This document shows, in pieces, positions 7,120 through 16,418 of a DNA stretch of 64,000 nt; positions within the stretch are counted from its first letter, which is position 1, and the number at the start of each line of letters is the position of its first letter. Made by a program: the position numbers and the translations under genes. Below the pieces are notes generated by a model. That model made no database searches. It saw only the letters and a program-made list of their open reading frames with translations, and was not told the DNA's origin. Source of the DNA: AP-15 sp963701815 (lineage in GTDB: Bacteria; Pseudomonadota; Alphaproteobacteria; ATCC43930; CGMCC-115725); assembly GCA_963701815.1 (NCBI GenBank), contig CAVPBN010000006.1, positions 239,007 to 303,006 of the forward strand, read 5' to 3'.

Positions 7120-9846
7120 ATGGCAGTTTCCGCAGCAGCAACGGCAACACCGGCGACGGCCCCGACGGCAGAGGCCGCGCGCCTCGACGAGATCGCCAAG
7201 GGAGTGCGCTGGCGCCGCTGGGGGCCTTATCTCAGCGAACGCCAGTGGGGGACGGTGCGCGAAGATTACAGCGCCGACGGCGACGCCTGGAATTTTTTCC
7301 CGCACGACCACGCCCGCAGCCGCGTCTATCGCTGGGGCGAAGACGGCATCGCCGGTTTCAGCGACGATCAGCAGCTGCTTTGCCTCGGCCTCGCGTTGTG
7401 GAACGGCAAGGACGCAATCCTCAAGGAGCGTATGTTCGGCCTGACCAATGGCCAGGGCAATCACGGCGAAGACGTCAAGGAACTCTACTATTACCTCGAC
7501 GGCACCCCGACTCATTCCTATATGCGGATGCTTTACAAATACCCGCAAGCCGCCTTTCCCTACGAGCAGCTGGTCGAAGAGAACGGTCGTCGCGGCAAGG
7601 ACGTGCCGGAGTTCAAGTTATTGGACACCGGAGTCTTTGCCGAGGACGGCTATTTCGATGTCGAGATCGAATACGCCAAGGCCGCGGTCGACGACATCCT
7701 GATCCAGGTCACGATCAACAATCGCGCACGCCAGCCAGCGGTCCTGCATGTATTGCCGCAGCTCTGGGCGCGCAATATCTGGTCATGGCAGCCCAATTCG
7801 ATGAAGCCGCGCATCCTGGCGCGCGGCGGCAATTCGATCTCGGTCGATCACCCGCTGCTGCCGCCGATGCGGCTGTTGTGCGACGGAGCGCCCGAATTTC
7901 TGTTTTGCGAGAACGATACGAATACCCGCAGGCTGTGGAAGGTCGAGGCGCCCGGCCAGTATTTTAAAGACGGGATCAACGACTATGTCGTCAATGGCGA
8001 CCGTCAGGCGGTCAATCCGGCGCTGCTCGGCACCAAGGCGGCGGCGCATTACCGGATGACCCTGCCGCCCGGCGGCGTCGAGCGGCTGCGCCTGCGGCTG
8101 GCGGGCGACCACGTTGTCGCCGGGTTCGACGATTTCGACGACATCCTTCAGCGTCGCCGCGACGAGGCCGATGCCTTCTATGCCGATTTGCAACGGGGGA
8201 TCGACGATCCCGACGCGCGGCAGGTGCACCGTCAGGCGATCGCCGGCATGCTGTGGACCAAACAATTCTATTACTTCGACATCCCGGAATGGCTTGCCGG
8301 CGACCCGCTGTTGCCGACGCCGCCCGAATCCCGGCAGCACGGGCGCGATTCCGACTGGATCCATCTGAATAACGCCGACATCGTTTCGGTGCCGGACAAA
8401 TGGGAATATCCCTGGTACGCGGCCTGGGACCTCGCCTTTCACAGCGTGATCTTCGCCCATATCGATCCCGGCTACGCCAAGAGCCAGCTATTGTTGCTGA
8501 CGCGGGATTGGTACATGCATCCCAACGGCCAATTGCCGGCTTACGAATGGGCCTTTGGCGACGTCAACCCGCCGGTGCACGCCTGGGCGGCATGGCGGGT
8601 CTATGAAATAGATCGCGACCGGCGCGGCGGGCAGGGCGACCGGAATTTTCTCGAACGCGTCTTTCACAAGCTGATGCTGAACTTCACCTGGTGGGTAAAC
8701 CGCAAGGACGCCGACGGCCGCAACATCTTTCAAGGCGGGTTTCTCGGGCTCGACAATATCGGCATTTTCGACCGCAGCGCGCCATTGCCGACCGGCGGCA
8801 CGATCAATCAGTCGGACGGCACCGCATGGATGGCGATGTACACGCTCAATTTGATGCGCATTGCGCTCGAATTGGCGCTGACGGATCACGTCTACGAGGA
8901 CATCGCGTCGAAATTTTTCGAGCATTTTCTCTATATCGCCGGGGCGATGACCAATATCGGCGGCGACGGCATCCGGCTGTGGGACGAGGCCGACGAGTTC
9001 TATTACGATGTCCTGCATCTGCCCGACGGCGAGCAGATCCCGCTGCGGCTGCGCTCGATGGTCGGGCTGATCACGCTGTTTGCGGTCGAGGTGCTCGACG
9101 CCTCGATCTTCACTCATCTGCCGAATTTCAGCGCGCGCACCCATTGGTTTATCGATCATCGCCCGCAGCTGGCCAAGCTGATCTCGCGCTGGCACGATGC
9201 CGGCCTCGGCGAAAAGCACCTGCTGTCCTTGCTGCGCGGTCACCGAATGAAACGCCTGCTGAGCCGGATGCTCGACGAGACCGAGTTTCTGTCCGACTAC
9301 GGCGTGCGTTCGCTGTCGAAATTCTACGAAAAAAATCCTTACGTTTTCGAGCACGCCGGCCAGCGGATTACCGTCGATTACGTGCCCGGCGACGCCAAGT
9401 CCGCGATATTCGGCGGCAATTCCAATTGGCGCGGACCGGTCTGGTTTCCGGTCAATTACCTGCTGATCGAGTCGCTCCAGCGGTTCCACAGTTATTACGG
9501 CGATGATTTCAAAGTCGAATGCCCGGTCGGCTCGGGCAAACTGTTGCATCTGGGCGAAGTCGCAACCGAGCTCGCGCGCCGGCTCTGCCGCCTGTTCCTG
9601 CGCGACGCCAGCGGGCACCGCCCGGTCTACGGCGATGCGCGGATCAAGCAGGACAACCCCCACTTCCGCGACCATATCCTGTTTCACGAGTTTTTTGACG
9701 GCGACAGCGGTAAAGGTCTCGGTGCGGCGCACCAGACCGGCTGGACCGGTCTGGTCGCCTTGCTGCTGCAGATGGCACCGCCGGGTAATGCCGCCGCGGA
9801 CAAGGCGGCGCTGTCGGCCGATTTCGTCGCCGCCGGCAAAGGATAG
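7120..9846 (+). CDS. GH63/MGH1-like glucosidase, about 908 aa
   Basis: Large predicted glycoside hydrolase of the mannosyl-oligosaccharide-glucosidase type, an (alpha/alpha)6-barrel family. Recognisable segments include GLTNGQGNHGEDVKELYYYL, WEYPWYAAWDLAFHS, ANGQLPAYEW-like LPAYEWAFGDVNPP and FGGNSNWRGPVWFPVNY. No signal peptide is seen, so it acts in the cytosol, probably on glucosylated or mannosylated compatible solutes or storage glycans; the true substrate is unknown. The start at ATG 7120 is preferred to ATG 7114 because GGGAAGG ends directly against 7114 but lies six bases before 7120. The frame is intact over 2.7 kb, which matters given the indels in other genes of this window. Confidence 0.85.
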   Translation: MAVSAAATATPATAPTAEAARLDEIAKGVRWRRWGPYLSERQWGTVREDYSADGDAWNFFPHDHARSRVYRWGEDGIAGFSDDQQLLCLGLALWNGKDAILKERMFGLTNGQGNHGEDVKELYYYLDGTPTHSYMRMLYKYPQAAFPYEQLVEENGRRGKDVPEFKLLDTGVFAEDGYFDVEIEYAKAAVDDILIQVTINNRARQPAVLHVLPQLWARNIWSWQPNSMKPRILARGGNSISVDHPLLPPMRLLCDGAPEFLFCENDTNTRRLWKVEAPGQYFKDGINDYVVNGDRQAVNPALLGTKAAAHYRMTLPPGGVERLRLRLAGDHVVAGFDDFDDILQRRRDEADAFYADLQRGIDDPDARQVHRQAIAGMLWTKQFYYFDIPEWLAGDPLLPTPPESRQHGRDSDWIHLNNADIVSVPDKWEYPWYAAWDLAFHSVIFAHIDPGYAKSQLLLLTRDWYMHPNGQLPAYEWAFGDVNPPVHAWAAWRVYEIDRDRRGGQGDRNFLERVFHKLMLNFTWWVNRKDADGRNIFQGGFLGLDNIGIFDRSAPLPTGGTINQSDGTAWMAMYTLNLMRIALELALTDHVYEDIASKFFEHFLYIAGAMTNIGGDGIRLWDEADEFYYDVLHLPDGEQIPLRLRSMVGLITLFAVEVLDASIFTHLPNFSARTHWFIDHRPQLAKLISRWHDAGLGEKHLLSLLRGHRMKRLLSRMLDETEFLSDYGVRSLSKFYEKNPYVFEHAGQRITVDYVPGDAKSAIFGGNSNWRGPVWFPVNYLLIESLQRFHSYYGDDFKVECPVGSGKLLHLGEVATELARRLCRLFLRDASGHRPVYGDARIKQDNPHFRDHILFHEFFDGDSGKGLGAAHQTGWTGLVALLLQMAPPGNAAADKAALSADFVAAGKG

Positions 9847-9913
9847 CCCCCGGAGCCGGTCCGTTCGTCCGCACCGCGAGATCGATACCCGAAGCGCAGA
9901 AGGAGGGTGACCG

Positions 9914-9930
9914 CCCGGCGTTCGGCCGGG
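9914..9930. terminator. Possible hairpin terminator between convergent genes
   Basis: CCCGGC-GTTCG-GCCGGG forms a six-base-pair GC hairpin in the 185-base gap between two convergent genes. There is no clear T-run on either side, so intrinsic termination is uncertain. Confidence 0.3.
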
Positions 9931-10031
9931 ATGCGATCGACGACCGACCGGGCGAGACCGATAAACGCACAGAGCGCGCCCTCGCCGTCCCGGCGAGAAT
10001 CCCGGACCCCCGTGCCGTTACCGGCGAGCGT

Positions 10032-10838
10032 TCACTGGTTCAAGAATGAGGCGACAAGCGGATTGATCAGATGCGGGTGCGTCAGCGGCGCCATGTGGCC
10101 GGCTCCCGGGACTTCTCTGTAGGTCCATGCACGACACGACCGACGCAGGATCGTCGCGATCTCGCGGACGGGTAAAACCGTGTCGGGATCGTAGACCGCC
10201 AGCGTGGCGTGCGGCAGCTGGACGGCCCATTGCTCTGCGGATGTGGGCTCGTTCATCAGCGCGTCCCACTCGAAGAAATTCGGCTTCAGCGCCTCGGCAA
10301 ATGCGGTGCGCCGCTCCGACGGCATCTCCCGCCATGATCCGGCGCCGCCCCAGTAGTCGGCGAATTTCGCGGCCGCGCTCGCCCAGTCGCCGAGTGCTCC
10401 GAATTTCTTGATGTAGTTGCGCAAGTCCATAGCCTCGTCCAACGCCTCGACGCACCCGGCTTGGGCGAGGAGAGAGAATGGGTTGGTCTCGAGCAGGACC
10501 AGCTTGGAAACCCGGCCGGGGAGCCGGGCTGCGGCCATCATCGCAACGCTTGCGCCGAACGAATGGCCAACCAAATAAATCTCATCGGCGTTTGCCGGCA
10601 GCGCGGCTTCAACCAAGCGCGCCTGGTCGTCGAGCGACTGCATTGTCTCGCCGCGCCACGGCGGGGTTTTGCCATACCCGAACAGATTGACGGCACGGAC
10701 CCGAAACCGACCCTTCAGATCGTCCATCAACCGGCGCCACTGGCGTGCGCCCGATACGCTCGAATGCACCAGCATGACGACGGGACCGGACGAGCCGGCT
10801 TCGAGAAAGTCGACCTCGAAAGATGGAGTGAACGGCAT
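10032..10838 (-). CDS. Alpha/beta hydrolase, Ser nucleophile
   Basis: Cytosolic alpha/beta-hydrolase-fold enzyme of 268 residues. The nucleophile elbow is GHSFGAS, the oxyanion segment is MLVHSSVSGARQW, and the catalytic His is in VPGAGHMAP near the end. The substrate cannot be read; esters or C-C bonds are both possible in this family. ATG 10838 is chosen over upstream in-frame codons because GGGAG lies seven bases before it. It is followed on the same strand, across an 89-base gap upstream, by nothing co-transcribed with certainty; the flavin oxidase at 10928 may share its transcript. Confidence 0.8.
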   Translation of the reverse strand: MPFTPSFEVDFLEAGSSGPVVMLVHSSVSGARQWRRLMDDLKGRFRVRAVNLFGYGKTPPWRGETMQSLDDQARLVEAALPANADEIYLVGHSFGASVAMMAAARLPGRVSKLVLLETNPFSLLAQAGCVEALDEAMDLRNYIKKFGALGDWASAAAKFADYWGGAGSWREMPSERRTAFAEALKPNFFEWDALMNEPTSAEQWAVQLPHATLAVYDPDTVLPVREIATILRRSCRAWTYREVPGAGHMAPLTHPHLINPLVASFLNQ

Positions 10839-10927
10839 TGGGCTTCTCCCAATCGAGCAATCGCGAGAGACGGCCACGGCATCGGTAAGACACCGATGCC
10901 ATGGCTCGCCGACCTACGCCTTTTAGA

Positions 10928-12349
10928 TTAGGGCGTCGGCCGGATATTCTGATTGATCCGGAAAAGGTTGTGCGGGTCGTACTTGGCCTTGATCGCGGCC
11001 AGCCGCCCGGCGTTGCCGAGATAGGCGTTGGCGACCCGGTCCTTCTCTTCTTCCGGCATGAAGTTGACGTAGACGCCTCCGGTCGCGAACGGTTTGCACG
11101 CCTCGAACACGGATCGCGCCCAGGCGATGCAGACCGCGTCATCCGCGGGGTCGCGCCACCGCGTGTGGATGTTGAGCACGAAGCCGATGTCGCGGTGCGG
11201 ATAGGCCGTCGCCTCCGGCGATATCCGATTGACCGCACCGCCCAGTTGAGCGCACACCAACTCGCATTCCGGCGACGGAAATCGCCCGGCAAACTCGACC
11301 AGGGTGTCGATCGCCCCGTCGCCGAGGGTCGAGAACGAGTGCGACTTCCAGTAGTTGCGTGCGCCGGGAGCCAGCAGCGGATCGAGAGCGGCCTGCCAGC
11401 CGGCGAAGGGATGCGGTCCGATCACGTCGGCGATCGGCCGGCCGATTTCGCGCAGCGGTCGCATCGCCGCCTCGGCCGCGTCCATCGGACCCGCATAGCA
11501 TGCTGCGAAGGCGATGATCCCGGTGCCGTGCACCTGCGGCGGCAAGAAGGGCAGCGGCGGCGCCGTGCGCATGACCGGCCAGCAGGTGAGTTCGTCGGGC
11601 GCCGCCGCCATGACCTCGCGGTAGCGCCTGAGCAGGTCGGCGGCTTGGGACAGGGGATAGACGATCAGGCCCGACATGACGTCCGGTCCGAGCGCGTGCA
11701 GGCGGAACTCAAAGGAAGTGACGATGCCGAAATTGCCCCCGCCGCCCCTGATCGCCCAGAAGAGGTCGGGGTTCTCGGCATCGGACGCGTGAACGAACCG
11801 GCCATCGGCGGCGATGACGTCGGCGCCGATCAGATTGTCCGCGGTCAACCCGAACCTGCGGCTGGTCCAGCCGAAGCCTCCGCCGAGCGTAAGCCCGGCG
11901 ATGCCGGTCGTCGAATTGATGCCGGTCGGCGTGACCAGCCCGAATGCCTGCGCTTCGCGGTCGAACTCTCCCAGCGTGACGCCCGGCTCGACGCGCGCGG
12001 TACGGGCGAGCGGATCGATGCGCACGGACTTCATCGGCGACAAATCGATCATCACCCCACCATCGCAGACGGCGCTGCCGGCGATGTTGTGGCCGCCGCC
12101 GCGAACCGAGAGCAGCGCCCCCGTTTCGCGGGCGAAATGGACTGCGGCGCTCACATCGGCTGCACCGGCGCACCGCACGATGATCGCGGGACGCCGGTCG
12201 ATCATTGCGTTCCAGACACTGCGGGCGGCCCCGTAACCCTCGTCGTGCTCGGTCAGAACCGAGCCGCGAACGCGTGCCTTCAAAGCGTCCAGTCTCTCAC
12301 CCGGGATTACGCTCGCCTCGCCCGAGAGCTTTGCCAGATTGATGCTCAT
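10928..12349 (-). CDS. FAD-linked oxidoreductase, berberine-bridge-enzyme type
   Basis: Flavoprotein oxidase or dehydrogenase of the PCMH/VAO fold, 473 residues. The N-terminal FAD domain has RGGGHNIAG, whose His is the usual covalent flavin attachment residue, followed by TTGIAGLTLGGGFGW. The second attachment residue (Cys in bicovalent members) is not visible, so single covalent attachment is expected. The C-terminal BBE motif is seen as LFRINQNIRP. Members oxidise sugars, alcohols or alkaloid-like substrates with oxygen; the substrate is unknown. ATG 12349 has GGAGG five bases upstream. It is divergent from an HxlR regulator at 12472 that probably controls it. Confidence 0.85.
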   Translation of the reverse strand: MSINLAKLSGEASVIPGERLDALKARVRGSVLTEHDEGYGAARSVWNAMIDRRPAIIVRCAGAADVSAAVHFARETGALLSVRGGGHNIAGSAVCDGGVMIDLSPMKSVRIDPLARTARVEPGVTLGEFDREAQAFGLVTPTGINSTTGIAGLTLGGGFGWTSRRFGLTADNLIGADVIAADGRFVHASDAENPDLFWAIRGGGGNFGIVTSFEFRLHALGPDVMSGLIVYPLSQAADLLRRYREVMAAAPDELTCWPVMRTAPPLPFLPPQVHGTGIIAFAACYAGPMDAAEAAMRPLREIGRPIADVIGPHPFAGWQAALDPLLAPGARNYWKSHSFSTLGDGAIDTLVEFAGRFPSPECELVCAQLGGAVNRISPEATAYPHRDIGFVLNIHTRWRDPADDAVCIAWARSVFEACKPFATGGVYVNFMPEEEKDRVANAYLGNAGRLAAIKAKYDPHNLFRINQNIRPTP

Positions 12350-12471
12350 GTGACCCTCCATCGTCTCGTGGGGGCACAAGATCGGCGGATGGCGATCGGA
12401 AACAAGTTCACAAACTGAATCGCCGCAACCAGATAAGGCGGCGGGCCTCCTCTCAAGAAACGGGTGATGGC

Positions 12472-13188
12472 ATGCTGGGGCAAGCCGGATACGGGCAGTT
12501 CTGCCCTGTGGCGATGGCGGCGGAGATCCTCGGTTCACGCTGGACGATCCCGGTCTTGCGCGAGCTTTTGTGCGGCTCCAAGCGCTTCAACGAGCTGCGC
12601 AAGGGCGTGCCGCGGATGTCGCCCGCGCTGCTGTCGCAGCGCCTGCGGGATCTCGAACACGCGGGCATCCTCATGCGAGAGCAGAATGCGTCGGGAGGAG
12701 TCCAGTATTGCCTGACCGAGGCCGGTGAGGATTTGCGAGGAGTCGTGGAAGGCATCGGAAGCTGGGGCCAGCGCTGGATCGACGCCGAGATAAGCCTCAG
12801 GAATCTCGATGCCTCTTTGCTGATGTGGGATATGCGCCGCCGCATCGACCCGAAGCCGATTCCGATGCGGCGGGCGGTGATTCAGTTTCTGTACCCCGAA
12901 CAGACGCGAGCGCGGCAGCGCTGGTGGCTGATCGTCGACAACGGAACGGCCGATTTGTGCTCGGTCGACCCAGGGTTCGATGTCGATCTTTATATCCGCA
13001 GCGACCTTCGGACGATGACCCAGATCTGGATGGGCTTGACCACGGTCGCGGCGGAGGAAAGTGCCGGGGGTCTGATCCTGACCGGCAATCCGACCCTCAG
13101 GCGCACGGCGCAACAATGGCTCGGCCTCAGCGTCTTCGCCGTATATGAGAAAAAGCGCGTCGCCAACGTCGCCATGCGGGTCGCTTAG
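12472..13188 (+). CDS. HxlR-family regulator with SCP2-like C-terminal domain
   Basis: Winged-helix transcription regulator of 238 residues. The N-terminal HxlR domain (about 8-100) includes FCPVA with the conserved Cys11, the helix segment GSRWTIPVLRELL and MSPALLSQRLRDLE. The C-terminal half (about 135-230) resembles a sterol-carrier/SCP2-type ligand pocket, an arrangement known in a subset of HxlR proteins, so a hydrophobic ligand may be sensed. The thiol could also respond to quinones or aldehydes. The 122-base gap to the divergent flavin oxidase gene is the likely operator region, although I see no strong palindrome in it. The ribosome site is weak. Confidence 0.8.
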   Translation: MLGQAGYGQFCPVAMAAEILGSRWTIPVLRELLCGSKRFNELRKGVPRMSPALLSQRLRDLEHAGILMREQNASGGVQYCLTEAGEDLRGVVEGIGSWGQRWIDAEISLRNLDASLLMWDMRRRIDPKPIPMRRAVIQFLYPEQTRARQRWWLIVDNGTADLCSVDPGFDVDLYIRSDLRTMTQIWMGLTTVAAEESAGGLILTGNPTLRRTAQQWLGLSVFAVYEKKRVANVAMRVA

Positions 13189-13332
13189 CCGAAGCCCGGA
13201 AATTCGACGCGATCGGATCGCCGGACTGACCGAAACTCCTCGCGGCGGTCGACGCGTCTCAGGTCAACGGCAGCGGCGGCCCGCTTCGCCTGCCGTTGAC
13301 AACCGCCCGTGTCGCTGCTGTATGCCGGGGTG

Positions 13333-14442
13333 ATGAGGCTGCGGCTGCTCGGGACCGGGATATTGGCGCTGGCGACGGCGCTGATGTCGGCGCCGATGGT
13401 AAACGCCGGCGAAGAACCGCGGCTCGCGGTGTACAATTGGTCGGATTACATCGCCCCCGACACGATTGCGAAATTCGAGGCCGAGAGCGGGATCAAGGTC
13501 ACCTACGACGTCTACGACAGCAACGAGGTGCTCGAGGCGAAACTGCTCGCCGGGCATTCGGGCTACGACGTCGTCGTCCCTACCGCGAGCCCGTTCATGG
13601 CGCGTCAGATCGCGGCCGGCGTCTACCGGACGCTCGACAAGGCGGCTTTGCCCGGGTGGAGGAACCTCGACCCGCAGATCCTCGCGCAGGCCGCAGCCGC
13701 CGACCCGGGCAACGCGCACGGCGTACCCTATCTGTGGGGCGTCACCGGGCTCGGCTACAACGAGACGATGGTCCGCGCCGCTTTGGGCGACAAGGCGCCG
13801 GTCGACAGCTGGGCCCTGCTGTTCGATCCGGCGAACGCGAAACAGCTCGCTTCCTGCGGGATTTCGCTGCTCGACACGCCGCAGGAGGTGTTTCCGGCGG
13901 TCCTCGCCTGGCTCGGGCTCGACCCGAAAAGCCGCGACCCGGGCGATCTCGACAAGGCGGTCGCCGCCCTCGCCAAGATCCGGCCCTATATCCGCAAATT
14001 CCACTCCTCGGAATACATCAACGATCTCGCCAATGGCGATCTGTGCCTGTCGCTCGGCTATTCGGGCGACGTGGTCCAGGCACGCAACCGCGCCCGCGAG
14101 GCCGGCAACAAGATCGCGATCGCCTTTCGCGTGCCGAAGGAAGGCGCCCAACTCGGGGTCGACATGCTGGGGGTCCCGGCCGATGCGCCGCATCCGCAGA
14201 ATGCGCTGCGCTTTATCGACTACCTGCTGCGCCCGCCGGTGATCGCGGCGATCACCGACGCCGTCTCCTACCCGAACCCGAACCGGCCGGGGACGGCATT
14301 GGTCGAGCCGGCAATCCGCGACGATCCGGCGATCTATCCGCCGGCGGCGGTCCGCGCCCGGTTCTTTGTCGACCTGCCGGCGCCGGCCGAATACGAGCGG
14401 GCGCGCACCCGCGCCTGGACCCGGCTCAAATCGGGCGACTGA
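13333..14442 (+). CDS. Polyamine-type ABC transporter periplasmic binding protein
   Basis: PotD/PotF-like solute-binding protein that captures putrescine, spermidine or a related cation in the periplasm. A signal peptide (about 1-25, ending APMVNA) is followed by AVYNWSDYIAPDT, the hallmark start of this family, and VTYDVYDSNEVLEAKL. ATG 13333 gives a proper signal peptide; an upstream GTG at 13309 would add eight residues. It is the first of four tightly packed genes (gaps 6 bases or overlaps) that make a complete importer. Close relatives of PotF bind putrescine, but the ligand cannot be read from sequence alone. Confidence 0.88.
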   Translation: MRLRLLGTGILALATALMSAPMVNAGEEPRLAVYNWSDYIAPDTIAKFEAESGIKVTYDVYDSNEVLEAKLLAGHSGYDVVVPTASPFMARQIAAGVYRTLDKAALPGWRNLDPQILAQAAAADPGNAHGVPYLWGVTGLGYNETMVRAALGDKAPVDSWALLFDPANAKQLASCGISLLDTPQEVFPAVLAWLGLDPKSRDPGDLDKAVAALAKIRPYIRKFHSSEYINDLANGDLCLSLGYSGDVVQARNRAREAGNKIAIAFRVPKEGAQLGVDMLGVPADAPHPQNALRFIDYLLRPPVIAAITDAVSYPNPNRPGTALVEPAIRDDPAIYPPAAVRARFFVDLPAPAEYERARTRAWTRLKSGD

Positions 14443-14448
14443 CCGGGC

Positions 14449-15510
14449 ATGCCGTTGCTCGAAATCGCCGGGGCGTGCAAGCGGTTCGGCACGGTCGCGG
14501 CGGTCGACGATGTCAGCCTGGCGATCCAGAGCGGCGCGCTCTTCGCGCTGTTGGGACCGTCGGGCTGCGGCAAGACCACGCTGTTGCGGGCGATCGCCGG
14601 TCTCGAAACGCTCGACCAGGGCCGGATCGTCATCGACGGCGTCGATGTGACCGCGTTGCCGCCGTATGCGCGGCCGGTAAATCTGATGTTCCAATCCTAC
14701 GCGCTGTTCCCGCATCTCGATGTCGCCGCCAATGTCGAGTTCGGCCTGCGTCAGGAGCGGATGGACCGCCGCCGCCGCGTCGCCCGCGTCGACGAGATGC
14801 TGGCTTTGGTGCAGATGTCCGACCACGCAGGGCGCCGTCCGCACCAGCTGTCCGGCGGCCAGCGCCAGCGTGTCGCTTTGGCCCGGGCGTTGGCCAAGAT
14901 GCCGAAACTCTTGCTGCTCGACGAACCGCTTGCGGCGCTCGACCGCAAATTGCGGCAAGAGACCCGGCTCGAGCTGATCGGCATCCAGGAACGGGTCGGC
15001 ATCACCTTTCTGGTCGTGACCCACGACCAGGAGGAGGCGCTCGGAATGGCCTCGTCGGTCGCCGTGATGAACCGGGGCCGGATCGCGCAAATCGGCACGC
15101 CGGCCGAGATCTACGAATGGCCGAAGACGCGCTTCGTCGCCGATTTCGTCGGCGAGGTGAACCTGTTCGAGGGCCGCCCGACATCCGGCCCGCACGGTCC
15201 GGCGCTGGCGGTCGCGGGGCTGCCGGAGCCGATTCCACTGCCGCCGGGTGTCGCCGCGACGAGCCCGCTGCTGCTCGCCTTGCGTCCGGAGAAGCTGGCG
15301 CTGTCGCGCGAACGCCCCGCCGGCTTCGCGGTGGCCGCAGCGGTCAGCGCGATCGGCTATCAGGGGGCGATCACGGTCATCCATCTCGCCGCGGGTCAGG
15401 GATTGACATTGAAGGCATATCTGCCGAGCAGCGCCGCGGCGGGCTTCGGCCGCGGCGAGGCGGTATGGGCGAGCTGGGCACCCGGCAACGCGGTCGTGGT
15501 CGAGCGGTGA
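14449..15510 (+). CDS. Polyamine-type ABC transporter ATPase
   Basis: Cytosolic ATP-binding subunit of 353 residues. Motifs are Walker A GPSGCGKT, Q-loop FQSYALFPH, signature LSGGQRQR, Walker B LLLLDEPLAALD and switch His in VTHDQEEA. A C-terminal TOBE-type regulatory domain follows (about 235-350). It starts six bases after the binding-protein gene and its stop overlaps the GTG start of the first permease, so the set is translated together. The length and layout match PotA/PotG. Confidence 0.92.
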   Translation: MPLLEIAGACKRFGTVAAVDDVSLAIQSGALFALLGPSGCGKTTLLRAIAGLETLDQGRIVIDGVDVTALPPYARPVNLMFQSYALFPHLDVAANVEFGLRQERMDRRRRVARVDEMLALVQMSDHAGRRPHQLSGGQRQRVALARALAKMPKLLLLDEPLAALDRKLRQETRLELIGIQERVGITFLVVTHDQEEALGMASSVAVMNRGRIAQIGTPAEIYEWPKTRFVADFVGEVNLFEGRPTSGPHGPALAVAGLPEPIPLPPGVAATSPLLLALRPEKLALSRERPAGFAVAAAVSAIGYQGAITVIHLAAGQGLTLKAYLPSSAAAGFGRGEAVWASWAPGNAVVVER

Positions 15511-16418
15511 CCGGTCTCGGGCGTTTCGGCCGGGGATTGCTGATCGGTCTGCCGTTTCTGTGGCTTGGCCTGTTCTTTCTGGTGCCGCAACTGCTCGTCC
15601 TGAAGATCAGCCTGGCGCACAGCACGATCGGCATCCCGCCCTACACGCCGCTCCTCGCGCACGCGGGCGGCGTCGGCGGCGCCCGGTTCGAAATCCATGC
15701 GACTGCGGCGAACTTCGTCCGGGTGATGACCGACACGCTCTATTTGCGCGCCTATCTCAACTCGTTCGGCTATGCCGCACTGGCGACGGTGTTGTGTCTC
15801 GCCCTCGGCTACCCGATCGCCTATGCGATCGCCGGCGCCCCGGCGGCATGGCGGCAGCCGCTGCTGTTTCTCGTCATCCTGCCGTTCTGGACCAGTTTTC
15901 TGATCCGGGTCTATGCCTGGATTGCGATCCTGAAGCCGAACGGTCTGTTGAACGGATTGCTGCTCGGCAGCGGTCTGATAAAGGCGCCGTTGCCGTTGCT
16001 CAACAACGGCTTTTCGGTCGAGCTCGGCCTGGTCTACTCGTATCTGCCGTTCATGATTCTGCCGATCTGGGGCAGTTTGTCGGCGCTCGACGAGGGCCTC
16101 GCCGAAGCCGCCGCCGATCTCGGCGCGCCGCCCTGGCGGGTGTTCCTGCGCATCACCTTGCCGTTGTCGTTGCCGGGGGTCGCCGCCGGCTCGTTGCTGG
16201 TCCTGATCCCGGCGATCGGCGAATTCGTGATCCCCGACCTGCTCGGCGGGTCCGACACGCTGATGATCGGCAAGGTCCTGTGGGAGGAGTTCTTCGACAA
16301 TCATGACTGGCCGGCCGCTTCGGCGGTCGCCGTCGCCCTGGTCGTCGCCTTGGCGGCGCCGTTGCTCGCCGCGCAGCTTCTGTTGACTCGTGCACGACCG
16401 GGGGAATGCACAAGGTGA
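15507..16418 (+). CDS. Polyamine-type ABC transporter permease (PotH/PotB-like)
   Basis: Inner-membrane permease of 303 residues with about six transmembrane segments. The cytoplasmic EAA loop that docks the ATPase is seen as LAEAAADLGAPPWRVFLR. The start is GTG 15507, which shares bases with the ATPase stop codon (GTGA), a normal translational-coupling arrangement. The frame is also open far upstream through the two preceding genes, but that part is their shadow. The binding-protein-dependent permease motif near the end (FVIPDLLGG) is typical of PotB/PotH. Confidence 0.9.
   Translation: MTGLGRFGRGLLIGLPFLWLGLFFLVPQLLVLKISLAHSTIGIPPYTPLLAHAGGVGGARFEIHATAANFVRVMTDTLYLRAYLNSFGYAALATVLCLALGYPIAYAIAGAPAAWRQPLLFLVILPFWTSFLIRVYAWIAILKPNGLLNGLLLGSGLIKAPLPLLNNGFSVELGLVYSYLPFMILPIWGSLSALDEGLAEAAADLGAPPWRVFLRITLPLSLPGVAAGSLLVLIPAIGEFVIPDLLGGSDTLMIGKVLWEEFFDNHDWPAASAVAVALVVALAAPLLAAQLLLTRARPGECTR

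Noticed and set aside
10901..12418. 505-codon open frame antisense to the flavin oxidase
   Set aside because: A typical high-G+C shadow; the opposite strand encodes a clear BBE-type oxidase with a good start.
13296..16418. 1040-codon open frame on the plus strand
   Set aside because: Its first 2.2 kb are the shadow of the binding-protein and ATPase genes in high-G+C sequence; only the last 303 codons (permease from GTG 15507) are real.
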